Of a stretch of 64,000 nt of DNA, positions 13,022 to 22,086 are shown piece by piece. The notes under the pieces were generated by a model, which did not search any database, was not told where the DNA came from, and was given only the letters and a program-made list of their open reading frames with translations. The stretch's first letter is position 1. Every line of letters begins with the position of its first letter. Origin of the DNA: Hyphomonas beringensis (GTDB lineage Bacteria; Pseudomonadota; Alphaproteobacteria; Caulobacterales; Hyphomonadaceae); contig NZ_AWFF01000098.1 of the NCBI RefSeq assembly GCF_000682755.1, positions 62,001-126,000 of the forward strand, written 5' to 3'. The translations under genes and the position numbers were made by a program.

Positions 13022-14946
13022 GAGGTTGTTTCCTGCGGTGTGTAGCCCTCAGGATAGTCGCGCATATTGTCGTACCAGTAGATCTTCAGGAAGACGGATG
13101 TTGCGATGGCGATGATCAGGGCAATCAGGAATTTCGGCCAGTCGCGGATGACCAGGAAGATGGGAACGCAGATTAACGCGGTTTGCCAGATGATGCCGAC
13201 AGTGACGTTGATCATGTCTCGTGCGAAATCCTTGTTTTCTTCCACAGGCGTACCTTTGGCGGCGAGGGAGTCCCTTACGGGCTTCCAAAAGCCCCATGGC
13301 CGTGTACGGATATAGAAGGTTTCCAATGTCTCCATCTCTGTCGGTTTGGTGAGTAGCGATCCGGCAATCACCGCGACCAGACAGGCAAGGAAGAAGAAGG
13401 GGAAAGCCTGCAGTGGGTTGATATCTACCTGCGGCATGCCGATCAGCAGGGCAAAGGCGATCCCCGTCAGCATGCCCCAGAAATAGCCATAACCATTCAT
13501 GCGCCACCAATACCATTTGACGACATTCGCAGCGGTGTAGCCGCCATACAGGCCGGCTGTGATCCAGTTCACGAAATTGTCGATACTGGTCAGGAAGATG
13601 CCAAACAGTGTGCCGATCACTACGAAGATCGCAGACACCAGATAGCTGATACGCAAATAGGTTTTTTCGGACGCATCAGGCCGAATGTATTTGCGGTAAA
13701 TGTCATTCACGACATAGGCGGGCGCTGCATTCAGAGGCGCGGCAAAGCTGGACATGAATGCCGCAAGCAAGCCGGCCAAGGTCAGGCCCAGCAGGCCGAC
13801 AGGCACGAACTCCCTGAGTGCGAATGGCAAGATGGCTTCATAGTCTGCATCCGGGCCCAGACTTCGCAGTTCCGGGCTGAAATAGACCAAGGCAAGTACG
13901 GTCAGACCGGCAATCAGGAGATAGCGCGGCACGTTGAGTACCAGACTGACGACCGCGCTCATCTTTGCGGCCTCAATCGGGGTGCGCGCCGACAGAATGC
14001 GCTGCATGTCATAGTTAGGGGCCGGGCCGGCGAGAGACGTGAAAATACCTTTCAGCAGCACCAGCATGAAAAAGATGGTGAACAGCGAATAGCCTTCATG
14101 AGCGATCTTTTCATTGGCTGAGGGCAAGAGGTCGGACCAGTCGAGCCCCAGTTCCCACCCAAAGAACGGATTGGTCCATCCATCCGGGATCGCTGCCTGT
14201 AATGCCTCTGGCGACACATGCATGATCGCGATCACGGCAATGCCAATACTGGCAATGGTCATGACCATGAATTGCAGAACTTCCGTGAAGACAACGGAGT
14301 ACATGCCGCCTTTGATCACATAGAGCGCCGTCAGGAAGACGATGAATGCGCCATAAGCTTTTTCATTGAGAGCGGCCATGGCGGCTTCGCGCTGGACCAG
14401 AAGATCACCGGTCAGGCTGGCAGACTGCAGTTGTTCTGGCAGGAAGACGTGAAGGCTCAGCAGTTCCGCCAGGCTGAAAGGCACGAACTGGGCGACCAGT
14501 TTGCCGATGCCGAGAAAGCCATAGGCCATATAGGCCAGCACCATGATCAGCGCGAACAGCACGATGATCAAATGGCTTAGTCGCGCGGCTGGGCCATCCC
14601 CAAAGCGGAATGTGATCCATTCTGCTCCGGTCATCGCGCCGGATCGGCGCATCCAGATCGACATGAAGACCATCAGGAAGATCTGGTTGAAGACAGGCCA
14701 CAGCCACGGAATCCAGACGCTTTTCAGGCCATAAATGAACAGGATCGAGACGAGCCACATTGTGCCAGCGACATCAAACATGCCTGACGCGTTTGACAGG
14801 CCGAGCGCGTACCAAGGCAAGCGATTTCCGCCCAGAAAATAGCTCCGAAGGCCCTTGGAGGCTCGGCTGGAAATCCAGAAGCCTATCAGCAGGGTCACGC
14901 CGATATAGATAGCGATGATCGTCAGGTCGATAGGGTGAAGGGTCAT
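13018..14946 (-). CDS. Sodium:solute symporter (SSS family), probable beta-glucoside uptake
   Basis: 642 aa, ATG 14946. Thirteen or more membrane helices; the start LTIIAIYIGVTLLIGFWISS and YFLGGNRLPWYALGLSNASG are typical of sodium/sugar symporters, as is the later SFAAPLNAAPAYVVNDIYRK. First gene of an operon with the GH3 enzyme, and divergent from a LacI regulator, so the likely substrate is a beta-linked glucoside or oligosaccharide (inference). A LacI-type operator at 15071-15086 could control it. Confidence 0.9.
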   Translation of the reverse strand: MTLHPIDLTIIAIYIGVTLLIGFWISSRASKGLRSYFLGGNRLPWYALGLSNASGMFDVAGTMWLVSILFIYGLKSVWIPWLWPVFNQIFLMVFMSIWMRRSGAMTGAEWITFRFGDGPAARLSHLIIVLFALIMVLAYMAYGFLGIGKLVAQFVPFSLAELLSLHVFLPEQLQSASLTGDLLVQREAAMAALNEKAYGAFIVFLTALYVIKGGMYSVVFTEVLQFMVMTIASIGIAVIAIMHVSPEALQAAIPDGWTNPFFGWELGLDWSDLLPSANEKIAHEGYSLFTIFFMLVLLKGIFTSLAGPAPNYDMQRILSARTPIEAAKMSAVVSLVLNVPRYLLIAGLTVLALVYFSPELRSLGPDADYEAILPFALREFVPVGLLGLTLAGLLAAFMSSFAAPLNAAPAYVVNDIYRKYIRPDASEKTYLRISYLVSAIFVVIGTLFGIFLTSIDNFVNWITAGLYGGYTAANVVKWYWWRMNGYGYFWGMLTGIAFALLIGMPQVDINPLQAFPFFFLACLVAVIAGSLLTKPTEMETLETFYIRTRPWGFWKPVRDSLAAKGTPVEENKDFARDMINVTVGIIWQTALICVPIFLVIRDWPKFLIALIIAIATSVFLKIYWYDNMRDYPEGYTPQETTS

Positions 14947-15070
14947 GCTTCACGGCCTCTTGCAGAGGCTGCGGGGACCCGCAGTACGGCTTCGATCATA
15001 CTTTCCTCCCTGCTGGACTTATGCCGTCCAGTGCGAAATATTTTACCCCATTAATCGGCTGCACAATCCA

Positions 15071-15086
15071 ATGAAAACGGTTTCAT
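15071..15086. promoter_or_regulatory. LacI-family operator candidate
   Basis: ATGAAAACGGTTTCAT: two half sites TGAAAAC and GGTTTCA that are complementary except at one position, with the central CG usual for LacI/GalR sites. It lies between the divergent symporter and lacI-type genes, 124 bp upstream of the symporter start. Confidence 0.65.
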
Positions 15087-15176
15087 GACAAGAGGAGATG
15101 TGTCCGTGAGTATAATATTCTGTTTCGGCGAGGGGTGTGTATGTTAAGAGATGCACGCTGCGTAAAGGAGAGCTGA

Positions 15177-16187
15177 ATGGCTCAGATCAGGGATGTGTCG
15201 AAGCTGGCCGGCGTTTCACCGGCGACGGTTTCACGTGCCTTTTCAGACCCTGGAAAGCTGTCTGCGGGGACCCTGAAGAAGGTTCTCGCTGCAGCTGAGG
15301 AGTTGAACTACAAGCCGAGTTCTCTTGCGCAGCTCTTCCGTGTAAAGCGTACAAATACGGTTCTCGTCATGGTGCCGGACATTGCCAACGTCCTGTTTGC
15401 ACGGGTTGTTTCGGGAATTGAGCGTATTGCTGCAGACAATGGCTACAACCTCCTCGTCATCGATACGAAAGACAATAAGGATGTTGAGTCTGCCGGTATC
15501 GAGATGGTGGAAACCTATCGCGCGGATGGTGTGATCCAGCTGGGAGAGCGGGCCCTGCGCTGGCTGCATCGCGATGCGGAGAAATGCACGATCCCATTTG
15601 TCCATGCCATCGGCACGGGGCTTGATGAGGCCTACCCCACGGTCACAATCAACAATCAGGCTGCCGCCGAATCCATGGCCAATTATTTGCTGTCTCTGGG
15701 GCATCGCAAGATTGGTGTCCTGGCGGGTATCAAGGGGCGGCTTGTCACCCAGCACCGCCTCGATGGGTTTCGCGCCGCCATGAACGCATTTGGCGTGACG
15801 CTGGACGAAGGCCTTGTTGAATACGGTGCTTACTCGTTGTCGGGCGGGGCACAGTCGGCGCAAAGACTGCTGTCGCGCCGACGCGATGCAACGGCTTTGC
15901 TGGCCATGAGTGACGAGATCGCCATCGGCGCCATCCGAACGGCCCAGGATCTTGGGCTGCGTCTGCCTGAAGACCTGTCGATTACGGGTTTCGACAATAT
16001 CGAGTTCGGCAAGTATTGCGAACCGCCACTGACGACGGTGATGCAGCCTGCTGAGCGGATCGGCGAGGTAGCGATGACCCTGATGTGCGGCGTATTGCGG
16101 GATGAACTGCAGGGTGAGATCCATCCACTTCTGCCCACCGAGCTAGTTATTCGCAAAAGCGTTTGCCGAGTGGAAGAACCGGCATAG
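15177..16187 (+). CDS. LacI-family transcription regulator
   Basis: 336 aa, ATG 15177 with ribosome site AAAGGAGA. Residues 1-55 are the LacI HTH and hinge (QIRDVSKLAGVSPATVSRAF, then LAAAEELNYKPSSLAQ); residues 60-330 are the periplasmic-binding-protein-like effector domain (VPDIANVLFARVVSGIERIA, LSLGHRKIGVLAG, DLSITGFDNIEFG). It probably represses or activates the divergent symporter-GH3 operon through the site at 15071-15086, with a beta-glucoside product as effector (inference). Confidence 0.92.
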   Translation: MAQIRDVSKLAGVSPATVSRAFSDPGKLSAGTLKKVLAAAEELNYKPSSLAQLFRVKRTNTVLVMVPDIANVLFARVVSGIERIAADNGYNLLVIDTKDNKDVESAGIEMVETYRADGVIQLGERALRWLHRDAEKCTIPFVHAIGTGLDEAYPTVTINNQAAAESMANYLLSLGHRKIGVLAGIKGRLVTQHRLDGFRAAMNAFGVTLDEGLVEYGAYSLSGGAQSAQRLLSRRRDATALLAMSDEIAIGAIRTAQDLGLRLPEDLSITGFDNIEFGKYCEPPLTTVMQPAERIGEVAMTLMCGVLRDELQGEIHPLLPTELVIRKSVCRVEEPA

Positions 16188-16209
16188 CCACAGCGATCAT
16201 GTCGCAGCA

Positions 16210-16236
16210 GGATACGTAGTATCCCTGACGTACAGG
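16210..16236. promoter_or_regulatory. Two abutting inverted repeats upstream of hemN
   Basis: GGATACGTAGTATCC (16210-16224) is a 6-3-6 repeat and CCTGACGTACAGG (16224-16236) a perfect odd palindrome; they share one base. They occupy the short gap between the lacI-type stop and the hemN start and could be regulator sites. They do not match the Fnr/FixK consensus. Confidence 0.35.
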
Positions 16237-16263
16237 CCGCACGTATTCGGCTATTCCGCCGAT

Positions 16264-17613
16264 ATGAGACAAGACTGGATATCCCTCGCGACGGCGCGGC
16301 TCCCGCGGTACACCTCCTATCCAACGGCGGCTGATTTCAGCGATATGCCGGATGGCCATGCGGTTCGCTCGGCAATGGATCGGATTACACCGGAAACGTC
16401 TCTGGGCGTGTATGTCCATGTGCCTTTCTGCGAGAAACTCTGCTGGTATTGCGGCTGTGCGACGACTGTCCCGAACGGGTATCGCCGCGTTTCCAGTTTC
16501 GTCGATGTTCTGATGAAGGAGATCGATGTTTGGCGGAATCATCTGCCTGCCCATGCCGATATGCGCCATTTACACTTTGGCGGCGGCTCTCCCAATAGCC
16601 TGAATTGCGGTGATTTTCGCGAGATTATAAATCACATCAAGCTGGCCTTTGGCGTCGACGAAGATATCGAGATTGATATCGAACTTGATCCGCGTACCAC
16701 CACGGATGCCTTCATCGAGACATTGGCCAGTTGTGGCGTGACACGCGCGAGCCTGGGTGTGCAGACGCTGAGCGATCCTGTGCAGAAGGCCATCAACCGG
16801 ATTCAGCCACGCCATATGGTAACGGCAAAGCTGGCGCACCTTCGCCAGAATGGCATACGCCGCATCAATATGGATCTGATGTATGGTCTGCCGCTGCAGA
16901 CGCGTGAAGACGTTAAAGAGGCGGCACAATACGCGGCCGATGTTGGTGCGGACCGGATCTCTCTATTCGGCTATGCGCACGTTCCTTGGTTCGCAAAGCA
17001 TCAGCGCGCGATCCGTGACGAAGACCTTCCCGGTTTGGAAGAGCGGTTTGAGCAGGCGCGCGTCGGCCATGAAGTGCTGACAGGTGAGGGCTATGTAGCG
17101 ATTGGCCTGGACCATTATGCGCGGCCGGAAGATTCCCTTGCTCAGTCGCTGCGTGATGGCACCATCCGCCGGACATTTCAGGGATATACGGATAATCCAT
17201 GTAAGACGCTGATTGGTCTGGGCCCTTCCGCCATTTCAGAAATGCCGGGTGGATTCTTCCAGACCAGCAAGGCTCAGCCGATTTGGCGTGCGCAGGTCGA
17301 AGGGGGTGTGCTGCCGATCTCCCGCGGCGTATTACAAAGTGCCGATGACAAGGTCCGCGCGCGTGCGATCGAGACCGTGATGTCTACGATGCGCGTTGAT
17401 ATCGCTGATGTGGCCAGAGAGATGCGCGCCCCGGTGCGTGCGCTTGAACCGGCCCTCGATGCTGCCCGCAAACTGGAGCCACTTGGCCTTTGCACCGTCA
17501 GCGGCACCATTGTGGAAGTTCCCGAAGAGGCCCGCATGATGTTGCGCACTGTCGCGAGCTGCTTTGACTGGCGCCTGGCCTCAAGCGAAGGGCGCCACGC
17601 GGTCGCCGTATAG
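16264..17613 (+). CDS. hemN: Oxygen-independent coproporphyrinogen III oxidase
   Basis: 449 aa, ATG 16264. Radical-SAM enzyme converting coproporphyrinogen III to protoporphyrinogen IX when oxygen is scarce. RYTSYPTA near the N-terminus and the cluster motif C56-x3-C60-x2-C63 followed by G-C (CEKLCWYCGC) are those of true HemN rather than HemW. FGGGSPN, GVQTL and the GYDLH-like region (YVAIGLDHYARPED) are present. Placement beside fixLJ and the cbb3 genes fits a microaerobic heme supply. Confidence 0.94.
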   Translation: MRQDWISLATARLPRYTSYPTAADFSDMPDGHAVRSAMDRITPETSLGVYVHVPFCEKLCWYCGCATTVPNGYRRVSSFVDVLMKEIDVWRNHLPAHADMRHLHFGGGSPNSLNCGDFREIINHIKLAFGVDEDIEIDIELDPRTTTDAFIETLASCGVTRASLGVQTLSDPVQKAINRIQPRHMVTAKLAHLRQNGIRRINMDLMYGLPLQTREDVKEAAQYAADVGADRISLFGYAHVPWFAKHQRAIRDEDLPGLEERFEQARVGHEVLTGEGYVAIGLDHYARPEDSLAQSLRDGTIRRTFQGYTDNPCKTLIGLGPSAISEMPGGFFQTSKAQPIWRAQVEGGVLPISRGVLQSADDKVRARAIETVMSTMRVDIADVAREMRAPVRALEPALDAARKLEPLGLCTVSGTIVEVPEEARMMLRTVASCFDWRLASSEGRHAVAV

Positions 17614-17660
17614 GTTCAGTGCCATGTGATCGCGAAGGCAGGGGGGCTCCTGCAAGGAAA

Positions 17661-17679
17661 TACGCCTGAAAAGGGCGTA
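17661..17679. terminator. Short hairpin between convergent hemN and receiver genes
   Basis: TACGCC (17661-17666) pairs with GGCGTA (17674-17679) around a 7-base loop, in the 79-bp gap after hemN. The tail is only moderately T-rich (CTTCTCTATA), so it is a weak terminator candidate. Confidence 0.35.
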
Positions 17680-17692
17680 CTTCTCTATAGTG

Positions 17693-18082
17693 CTAGGCTG
17701 CGTTCAGTGTGGTTTGCAATTTGTTTTGCAGCAGACGGTTCATCGTGGGTTTTTCCAGAACGTCACAGAAGCCGAGCGATTTCGCGCGCTCTGCCAAGGA
17801 ATTGGAATAGAAGCCCGTGATGAGGATGGCCGGCGTTGTCAGGCCTTGCTGACGCAAGCGTTTCAGCAGGGCGAGTCCGTCCATGTGAGGCATTTTGTAG
17901 TCAATAATAACCGCATCTGACGCGGGAATATGCCGGGTGCTCAGAAGCTCGATCCCGCTGCTATAGACTTCGACAGAATATCCCCACGAGCGCAGCAACA
18001 TGGTCATCGAGCGGCGCACATCATCATCGTCCTCAACAAGGAGGACATGGGGGTCACGCGCAGGTGTGGTCTGGGTGGACAT
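17693..18082 (-). CDS. Stand-alone receiver-domain response regulator
   Basis: 129 aa from ATG 18082; the frame opens earlier (18136) but MSTQTT is the better start. A single receiver: VLLVEDDDDVRRSM, phosphoacceptor D61 in IIDYKMPHMDG, and the Lys in VLEKPT. No output domain. It is 77 bp downstream of fixJ on the same strand. FixT-like or phosphate-sink roles are possible, but FixT has a different sequence, so only a receiver is claimed. Confidence 0.85.
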   Translation of the reverse strand: MSTQTTPARDPHVLLVEDDDDVRRSMTMLLRSWGYSVEVYSSGIELLSTRHIPASDAVIIDYKMPHMDGLALLKRLRQQGLTTPAILITGFYSNSLAERAKSLGFCDVLEKPTMNRLLQNKLQTTLNAA

Positions 18083-18159
18083 GATTGAACTTACTGTGAC
18101 TGTTGGACCTGTGGAGGATGATATTCCAACAGCCAAATTCTGTCCCTACGTATCCACCC

Positions 18160-18789
18160 TTAAGCGGTAGGACTTTCCTCGTCGAGACCGGCCGCGAATG
18201 CGATCCGCAGCGCGGCAGACAGGCTGTCAGCCTCAAGTTTTTCCATTAGGTTCGCGCGGTGAATTTCGACCGTGCGATGGGAGATATCCAGCTCTTCCGC
18301 GATCATCTTGTTCGTCAGGCCGGCAACGAGGCGTTCGAGAACTTCTTTCTCGCGGGGGGTAAGCTGTGCGATCAGAGCGGCAGCTTCCTGTTGCCGTCGA
18401 TCATGGGAATCGCGGTTTTTCACGGCCGCCAAGCCGTTTTCGATAGCGGTCAGCAGGGCGCTTTTTTCATAGGGCTTTTCCAGAAAATCGATTGCGCCGC
18501 CTTTCATGGCTTCGACAGCCACAGACACATCGCCATGGCCTGTCAGGACGACAACTGGCATGGCAATACCCTTGCTAGCCATGGCTTTTTGGACAGCCAG
18601 GCCATCCATGACCGGCATACGAACATCGAGCAGGACACAGCCTGAATCTTCCGGTGTGACTTCATCCAGAAATGTCACACCATCCTTGTAGGTTTTGACG
18701 GTATAGCCCGCATGGCGCAGCATAAAGCTGGCGGAATGGCGGATGGCCTCGTCATCATCGACCAGGTGCACTGTTTTTGAATTCGTCAT
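18160..18789 (-). CDS. fixJ: Response regulator FixJ
   Basis: 209 aa, ATG 18789, overlapping the fixL stop by 4 bp. Receiver residues 5-120 with HLVDDDEAIR, phosphoacceptor D55 in VLLDVRMPVMDG, LTGHGD and EKPY; LuxR-type HTH at about 140-200 (LTPREKEVLERLVAGLTNKM, ISHRTVEIHRANLMEKL). FixJ, phosphorylated by FixL at low oxygen, activates genes for microaerobic respiration, usually through FixK. No fixK gene is visible here. Confidence 0.93.
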   Translation of the reverse strand: MTNSKTVHLVDDDEAIRHSASFMLRHAGYTVKTYKDGVTFLDEVTPEDSGCVLLDVRMPVMDGLAVQKAMASKGIAMPVVVLTGHGDVSVAVEAMKGGAIDFLEKPYEKSALLTAIENGLAAVKNRDSHDRRQQEAAALIAQLTPREKEVLERLVAGLTNKMIAEELDISHRTVEIHRANLMEKLEADSLSAALRIAFAAGLDEESPTA

Positions 18790-19958
18790 GTGTCTGCGAC
18801 CTCATCTGCCCGATGCAGGGTAAAGGAAAAACAGGCGCCTTTCCCCTGCGGCGAGTCAACGCTGATATCACCCCCATGTGCTTCGACAATCGTCTTGCAG
18901 ATGGAAAGACCCAAACCCATGCCAGAGCTTTTCGAACTGTTAAATGCGTCAAAGGGTGTGTGGCCGCTTTCCATGGAAAGCCCCGGTCCGTTGTCGCAAA
19001 TGGTTACCCTGATCAGCTCGGGCTCCTGATCATCAATCTGTGCTTTGACGGTAATGACTGGAGTATCGGTCTCGGCCAGGGCTTCCAGAGCATTGCGCAC
19101 GAGATTGACGATGACCTGACGCAGTTGCAACTTGTCTGCTCGCACCAGCGGCAGATCTTCTGGAACATCCTGCAGAATGCGGGCGATCGGGCCTTCAATG
19201 CCAATCTTGGACAGGGAAACCGCTTCGGCCACAATTGCGGGCAGCGACATGGGCCGCATTTCAATCTCGCCGCGGGAAACATAATCCCTGAGACGCCGCA
19301 CGATCTGGCCTGCCCGAATGGACTGTTTGGCCGCAGCATCCAGAGCCTCATGGGCCATGGCCAGAGAGGCCTCATCCGGTGTGTCCAGCATATCGCGGGC
19401 TGCTTCCAGATAGTTTGCCACAGCGGTCAGGGGCTGGTTAAGCTCGTGTGCCATGGCCGAGGCCATGCTGCCGACAGCGCTCAGGCGCGAGAAATTGGCG
19501 ACCTCTGCCTGAAGCTGTGACAATTTGTGCTGCTGGGCCTGTTGGTCGGTCACATCCCGGATATAGCCGGTGAAGATCTTGCGGCCGGAAATATCAGCCT
19601 CGCCAATTTTCAATTCTACCGGGATCGTTGAACCATCCGCCAGCTTTGCCTCAACGATCCGGCCGATACCGATAATATGGGCCACACCGGTGTCGAGATA
19701 GTTTCGAATGTACCGGTTGTGATGGTCCTCATCCCGGTGCGTCATCAAGACGCTAACATTTTTTCCGGCAATATCAGCAGCCTTGTAGCCGAACATCTTT
19801 TCAGCCGCGGAGCTGAACGCCATGACGATGCCATGCTCGTCAATGACGATCATGGCATCTGGCACGCTCGCAAGCATGGACGACAAAAGGGACTGCAGCG
19901 ATTGCTCGCCGGTCAGGCCAATGGGCGTTTTCGACTCGGAATTGGATGGCTCAGACAT
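18786..19958 (-). CDS. fixL: Oxygen-sensing histidine kinase FixL
   Basis: 390 aa from ATG 19958 with ribosome site AAGGGG. The heme PAS domain (about 25-140) keeps the proximal histidine, H80 in DHHNRYIRNYLDTG, and the gating arginine, R100 in IIGIGRIV, known from rhizobial FixL. A HisKA domain follows with phospho-acceptor H171 in AMAHELNQPLTAV, then an HATPase domain (NLVRNALEAL, DNGPGLS, GMGLGLSIC). Lacks N-terminal membrane helices, so a soluble FixL. Oxygen binding to the heme would switch the kinase off. Co-transcribed with fixJ. Confidence 0.95.
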   Translation of the reverse strand: MSEPSNSESKTPIGLTGEQSLQSLLSSMLASVPDAMIVIDEHGIVMAFSSAAEKMFGYKAADIAGKNVSVLMTHRDEDHHNRYIRNYLDTGVAHIIGIGRIVEAKLADGSTIPVELKIGEADISGRKIFTGYIRDVTDQQAQQHKLSQLQAEVANFSRLSAVGSMASAMAHELNQPLTAVANYLEAARDMLDTPDEASLAMAHEALDAAAKQSIRAGQIVRRLRDYVSRGEIEMRPMSLPAIVAEAVSLSKIGIEGPIARILQDVPEDLPLVRADKLQLRQVIVNLVRNALEALAETDTPVITVKAQIDDQEPELIRVTICDNGPGLSMESGHTPFDAFNSSKSSGMGLGLSICKTIVEAHGGDISVDSPQGKGACFSFTLHRADEVADT

Positions 19959-19977
19959 GAGCCACCCCTTGTAAGCG

Positions 19978-20241
19978 TCATTTGGCACGTATCAAGCGTG
20001 CACGGTAGCGCGGCAGAGCCCGGACAGACAGAATTGTCAGCCAGACGGCTCCAGCCAACGCAGCGTAGCACCCCCAGCAATGAGCACGCTCCCAGAAACT
20101 GGCACCCAGCGTAACCGTCTGGCTGCCACCGAAACAGGTCGGGATGTTAAGTGTTGTTACCGCTGTCATGTGCGACACGGCCTTTATCAGGCCTGCCACA
20201 AGCAAGGTGAGCGCAGTAAGCAGTTGCGCGAGAAATGGCAT
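19978..20241 (-). CDS. Small membrane protein with conserved-looking cysteines, upstream of fixL
   Basis: 87 aa from ATG 20241. Two membrane helices (about 4-22 and 57-75) flank a loop with C36 (PTCFGGSQ) and a C55-x2-C58 pair ([10 protein letters not shown]), then a basic tail. It ends 19 bp before the fixL start, so probably the first gene of the fixL-fixJ operon, divergent from ccoN. The family is not recognised. The cysteines could bind metal or heme or be redox active; a role in oxidase assembly or oxygen signalling is only inference. Confidence 0.65.
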   Translation of the reverse strand: MPFLAQLLTALTLLVAGLIKAVSHMTAVTTLNIPTCFGGSQTVTLGASFWERAHCWGCYAALAGAVWLTILSVRALPRYRARLIRAK

Positions 20242-20393
20242 TGTTTGCCTCCTTGAAATATGATGCGACTTTAGATCGCGTGGGCCCTTATGGCCCATAC
20301 GGGAAAACACCTATTCAGAGTCGTGGGCACCCGGCCTACGGACAGCTTATTCTACACACGCGTCCATCCCGGGCGCAAACGGGGAGCAATCTC

Positions 20394-22073
20394 ATGGCGA
20401 ATGTGATCGCAAGAGGGCGGGGTTATACGTCCACCATAATGATGGTGGGCGCGTTGCTTGGCGTCTTCATGATCCTGGCGCTGCTGATGGCAGCAGGGGC
20501 CAAGGATACAGGTATGGCCGTTCAGGCCTGGACTTTTATAGGACTGGCGGGGGCTTTCCTCGTCGGCATGTCCCTGTGGGCAGGCCAGTTGCTCGGACGA
20601 AATCCGTTCGACCAGTCTGAATATGAAAATGCCATTGTGAAATGGGGCGTTGCGGCGTCCATGTTCTGGGGCATTGCGGGACTGCTGGTCGGCGTTGTGA
20701 TCGCGCTTCAGCTGACATTCCCTCACTTCATGTACTTCCCTGAATGGGGTTTCACCAATTTCGGGCGCTTGAGACCGCTGCACACGTCTGCGGTGATCTT
20801 TGCGTTCGGTGGCAACGTTCTGCTGGCGACCAGCTTTTACGTTGTTCAACGCACCTGCCGTGCGCGTCTGGCTGGTGGGATGTGGCCCTGGTTCGTTTTC
20901 TGGGGATATCAGATCTTCATCGTACTGGCGGCGACCGGCTATCTGCTCGGCATCACCCAATCCAAGGAATATGCTGAGCCGGAATGGTATGTCGACTGGT
21001 GGCTAACTCTTGTCTGGGTTGCCTATCTGCTGGTCTTCCTGGGCACGATCTGGAAGCGGAAAGAGCCTCATATCTACGTGGCCAACTGGTTCTACCTGTC
21101 CTTCATCGTGACCATCGCGATGCTGCACATCGTCAACAATCTGTCTGTTCCAGTTAGCTTCACGGGCTCCAAATCCGTGCAGGTCTTCTCCGGCGTGCAG
21201 GACGCCATGACGCAGTGGTGGTACGGTCACAATGCCGTGGGCTTCTTCCTGACCACGGGCTTCCTGGCCATTATGTACTACTTCATTCCGAAGCGCGTGA
21301 ACCGGCCGATCTATTCCTACCGTCTGTCCATCGTGCACTTCTGGTCCCTGATCTTCATCTACATCTGGGCTGGTCCGCACCACCTGCACTACACGGCTCT
21401 GCCGCAATGGGCGCAAACACTGGGCATGACCTTCTCCATCATGCTGTGGATGCCCAGCTGGGGTGGCATGATCAACGGCGTCATGACGCTGTCTGGCGCT
21501 TGGGACAAGCTGCGCACCGATCCGGTTGTCCGGATGATGGTGGTCAGCCTTGCCTTCTACGGCATGTCCACCTTCGAGGGGCCGCTTATGTCTGTGCGGG
21601 CTGTTAACTCCCTGTCTCACTATACTGAGTGGGGCATTGGCCACGTGCACTCTGGTGCTCTGGGCTGGGTTGGGTACATCTCCTTCGGTGCGCTCTACTG
21701 CCTCGTTCCGTGGCTGTGGAAGAAGAAGGCCCTGTACTCCAAATCCCTTGTCGAATGGCACTTCTGGGTCTCAACCATCGGCATCCTGTTCTACATGATC
21801 TCCATGTGGTTCGCCGGGATCACTGAGGGCTTGATGTGGCGTGCCTATAATGAATTCGGCTTCCTCGAGTACAGTTTCGTGGAAACCGTTGAGGCCAAGC
21901 ATATCAGCTACATGATCCGTGCTTTGGGTGGCTTCCTGTACTTCAGCGGCGCCTGCCTGATGGCCTACAACCTCGTGCGCACAGTGCTCGGCCATGGCGA
22001 AGCGGAAAGCTTCGACACGATCGACCCGAAATATGCGCGTCCTCACCAGCCTGCCCTGCAGCCGGCCGAATAG
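20394..22073 (+). CDS. ccoN: cbb3-type cytochrome c oxidase subunit I (CcoN)
   Basis: 559 aa from ATG 20394 with ribosome site GGGGAG. Twelve or more membrane helices. Heme and copper ligands sit in [47 protein letters not shown] and [17 protein letters not shown]. Catalytic subunit reducing oxygen to water with proton pumping at low oxygen. An N-terminal extension of about 45 residues before the first full oxidase helix is slightly long. First gene of ccoNOQP. I see no Fnr/FixK box (TTGA-N6-TCAA) in the 152 bp upstream. Confidence 0.97.
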   Translation: MANVIARGRGYTSTIMMVGALLGVFMILALLMAAGAKDTGMAVQAWTFIGLAGAFLVGMSLWAGQLLGRNPFDQSEYENAIVKWGVAASMFWGIAGLLVGVVIALQLTFPHFMYFPEWGFTNFGRLRPLHTSAVIFAFGGNVLLATSFYVVQRTCRARLAGGMWPWFVFWGYQIFIVLAATGYLLGITQSKEYAEPEWYVDWWLTLVWVAYLLVFLGTIWKRKEPHIYVANWFYLSFIVTIAMLHIVNNLSVPVSFTGSKSVQVFSGVQDAMTQWWYGHNAVGFFLTTGFLAIMYYFIPKRVNRPIYSYRLSIVHFWSLIFIYIWAGPHHLHYTALPQWAQTLGMTFSIMLWMPSWGGMINGVMTLSGAWDKLRTDPVVRMMVVSLAFYGMSTFEGPLMSVRAVNSLSHYTEWGIGHVHSGALGWVGYISFGALYCLVPWLWKKKALYSKSLVEWHFWVSTIGILFYMISMWFAGITEGLMWRAYNEFGFLEYSFVETVEAKHISYMIRALGGFLYFSGACLMAYNLVRTVLGHGEAESFDTIDPKYARPHQPALQPAE

Positions 22074-22086
22074 AAGGAGCTGACCC

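Noticed and set aside
20235-20393. N-terminal extension of CcoN from the ATG at 20235
   Set aside because: It would overlap the start of the divergent 87-aa gene and add a non-membrane stretch unknown in CcoN; the ATG at 20394 has a ribosome site.
20242-20393. Fnr/FixK box before ccoN
   Set aside because: Only TTGA-N6-ATGC is present; the second half site does not match TCAA.
21003-21761. 252-codon minus-strand frame opposite ccoN
   Set aside because: Antisense to the oxidase subunit; His/Arg/Gln-rich shadow sequence.
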